The position numbers and the translations under genes are program-made. Of a DNA stretch of 5,015 nt, positions 3,585-5,015 are shown one piece after another. How positions within the stretch are numbered: the stretch's first letter is position 1; each line of letters starts with the position of its first letter. The notes beneath the pieces are model-generated. The model worked only from the letters and a program-made list of their open reading frames with translations, had not been told where the DNA came from and did not search any database. Source of the DNA: Candidatus Woesearchaeota archaeon (lineage in GTDB: Archaea > Nanobdellota > Nanobdellia > Woesearchaeales > GW2011-AR9); the NCBI GenBank assembly GCA_018303045.1, contig JAGVYX010000074.1, forward strand, positions 1 through 5,015, written 5' to 3'.

Positions 3585-5015
3585 ATAGCTCTTTCTAAAG
3601 TTTGATCCCCTTGCGACATCCGGAACGCCTGCTCCACTTCCTTGCCCGTCCAGCCAGTTTGTTCGCGCAAGATTTGCTTGACATCTTCGGTTGAAGTCCC
3701 CATTCTTAATTCAGCGCCAATCCAGTTGCTCAAGTCGCCAATATTGTAAGCTTTCTTTTTCGTTCTGAATAGCAGCCAGAGCAGCAAGGCTAGCAATCCC
3801 CCGCCTGCAACAATACCGGCAATGTATAAGGGAATTTTATATTTCTCCCAGAATGTTGGTTCCGGAATAACCGGAGGCGGCGCATAAGGCGGGGGAGTAT
3901 ATCCACTGGAAGGCATTGGACAGCTTTGCTGTGTAATTGGCTTGGTTCTAGCTGTTCCACAAACATGCTCATCGGTGCAAGTTCTGGTTTGTGATCCACC
4001 TGAACAAGCAGACCAAGATGAACACACCCAAGATTCATCGCATTGGATACAAGCTTGTGTTTCCACACGCGGCTGCCGGACACAATTCCTTAAATCAGCA
4101 CAGGTCCTAGTTTGCCTTAGTTGATTATTACAGTAAGACCAGGCGCCGCAGTTCCAGCTGGAGACACAACGGGTTCCGCCGCCACCACCGCCGCCGCCCG
4201 AAGGAGGAGTTTCCTGAGCCTGCAGGCTAACACACCGCCCTTGAGCAGTGCATTGCTGGTTGGCCAGACAATTAACTGCGCTGTTGCACTGGCGGCACTG
4301 GCTTTCATCAAGAGTGCATTGCGAAGTGCATCTCAACGTGCCACCCAGGTACAATTTTCCGAGAGCCCAATCTCCATCGGTGCATACTGTTCCTCCAAAT
4401 GGATCGGCAGTAAAACTAAGATCGCATTCTTCATCATCCTCCAAACGGTCATTGCCGCAGGTGGATAATACGCACAGGCCGTTTCTTAATACATAATTAG
4501 TTCGACAAGTATACTCGCATTTTCTAGCGTCGGTGCAAGCGGAAACTATTGAATTAGCAACACTGGCAGTTAGACTAGTTCCATCGCCAGCGCATAAAGC
4601 AGCATATGCTGGAGCAGAGCCGGTGCATTGGAAAGCTGAAGAGGATACGCAAGCAGTTCCGGCAGAATTTAATTGGAAATTCGGAGGACAACTGAAACTG
4701 CACGCAGGAACATTACTTGCTGGAACAAAACATTAGCAGTATTGGCTGCAGTTGGAGCAGCGCGATTAGCGCAAACTGCTGCGCCAGCAGGACGAGGAGT
4801 GGCGCAGGAACCGCCAGAAACGGATTCGCAAGCAGTCCCACCAGCGTTTAATCGGAAACCTGTTGCGCAAGTATATTCACATTTTCTAGCGTCGGTGCAA
4901 GCGGAAACTACTGAATTTGCAACACTGACAGTTAAACTAGTTCCATCGCCAGCGCATAAAGCAGCATCGTCTGGAACTGAGCCTGCGCATTGGAAAGCTG
5001 AAGAGGATACGCAAG
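3581..5015 (-). CDS. Large cysteine-rich surface protein, C-terminal part, one frameshift, partial
   Basis: The 5' end lies beyond the right edge. From N to C it carries alternating ~60-aa Cys repeats, including CAGDGTSLTVSVANSVVSAC and DARKCEYTC (4498-5015); a CGND...EDDEECD...GGTLRCTSQCT module (about 4295-4462) like the 'CGNG.LE.GEECD' repeats of secreted proteins; an EGF-like CNSAVNCLANQQC; a Gly8 linker; two thrombospondin type-1-like modules with WxxW-type CVSSWNCGAWSYC and CDESWVCSSWSAC (4049-4168, 3920-4042); a PPPYAPPP stalk; and a TM helix (3767-3835). RTKKK follows as stop-transfer, then a ~55-aa cytoplasmic helical tail (DLSNWIGAELRMGTSTEDV, QILREQTGWTGKEVEQAF). This is an adhesion-type envelope protein. 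One frame is open from 3581 to 4732, another from about 4726 to 5015. Adding one base to A4 at 4727-4730 joins them. A TTG at 4444 or an ATG at 4711 should not be taken as the true start. Confidence 0.82.
4506..4653 (-). repeat. Internal repeat of the surface-protein gene, copy 2
   Basis: Positions 4508-4653 match 4870-5015 at 133 of 146 bases by eye (about 91%) with no gaps. It encodes CVSSSAFQCTGSAPAYAAL, CAGDGTSLTASVANSIVSAC and TDARKCEYTC. High DNA identity points to recent duplication or ongoing gene conversion. Confidence 0.9.
4868..5015 (-). repeat. Internal repeat of the surface-protein gene, copy 1, cut by the window edge
   Basis: This copy encodes CVSSSAFQCAGSVPDDAAL, CAGDGTSLTVSVANSVVSAC and TDARKCEYTC. 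It is offset by 362 nt from copy 2. With the single missing base restored, the period is 363 nt, exactly 121 codons. Between the two copies lies a related but diverged ~60-aa unit (CATPRPAGAAVCANR ... PACSFSCPPNFQLNSAGTAC). Confidence 0.9.

Noticed and set aside
3790..4083. Minus-strand 97-aa frame
   Set aside because: It is an out-of-frame shadow of the thrombospondin-like region of the surface protein.
4121..4736. Several plus-strand ORFs of 67-115 aa
   Set aside because: They are antisense to the Cys-rich repeats; their alanine- and threonine-rich translations simply mirror repeat codon use.

Overview
The window looks like part of a DPANN-type archaeal genome (Woesearchaeales/Pacearchaeales-like), probably from a metagenome. 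The anchor is an intact eukaryote/archaeal-type ribosomal protein eS6 gene, a family absent from bacteria. Supporting signs are TTTATATA-type TATA boxes about 26-27 nt upstream of start codons (leaderless archaeal transcripts), a small protein with a 'LMGYAVVGE'-like segment after its membrane anchor, and a long cysteine-rich surface protein with a short cytoplasmic tail. The lineage is inferred from gene content, not from a search.

Layout, left to right. Positions 1-135: non-coding flank with three back-to-back short hairpins. 136-780 (-): FMN nitroreductase. 814-924 (-): possible 36-aa membrane peptide. 923-1510 (+): decayed regulator that reads as a winged-helix domain plus a nucleotidyltransferase-like domain once four single-base homopolymer gaps and a 35-bp tandem triplication are undone. 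1507-1926 (-): small membrane-anchored exported protein. 1921-2099: eleven copies of a 17-bp AT-rich direct repeat. 2064-2225 (-): 53-aa small ORF with its own TATA box, whose last codons lie in the repeat. 2257-2703 (-): eS6, with a TATA box and a perfect inverted repeat upstream. 2771-3068 (+): probable remnant of a coiled-coil gene. 2968-3162 (-): 64-aa coiled-coil protein with a very clear leaderless promoter. 3240-3584 (+): membrane-anchored OB-fold protein. 3581-5015 (-): 3' part of a large cysteine-rich cell-surface protein (alternating repeats, a CGN...EECD module, two thrombospondin-like modules, a TM helix and a helical tail), interrupted by one -1 frameshift and running off the right edge.

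There is no obvious single pathway. Housekeeping translation (eS6) is surrounded by small lineage-specific membrane and coiled-coil proteins, a redox enzyme and an envelope protein. The clearest non-standard signals are the 17-bp array, whose period places a TATA-like element 26.5 nt upstream of each repeated ATG; the clustered -1 homopolymer lesions; the 35-bp triplication inside a reading frame; and two convergent gene pairs whose stop codons share one 4-bp palindrome. I found no CRISPR array, tRNA, rRNA or recognisable transposase.
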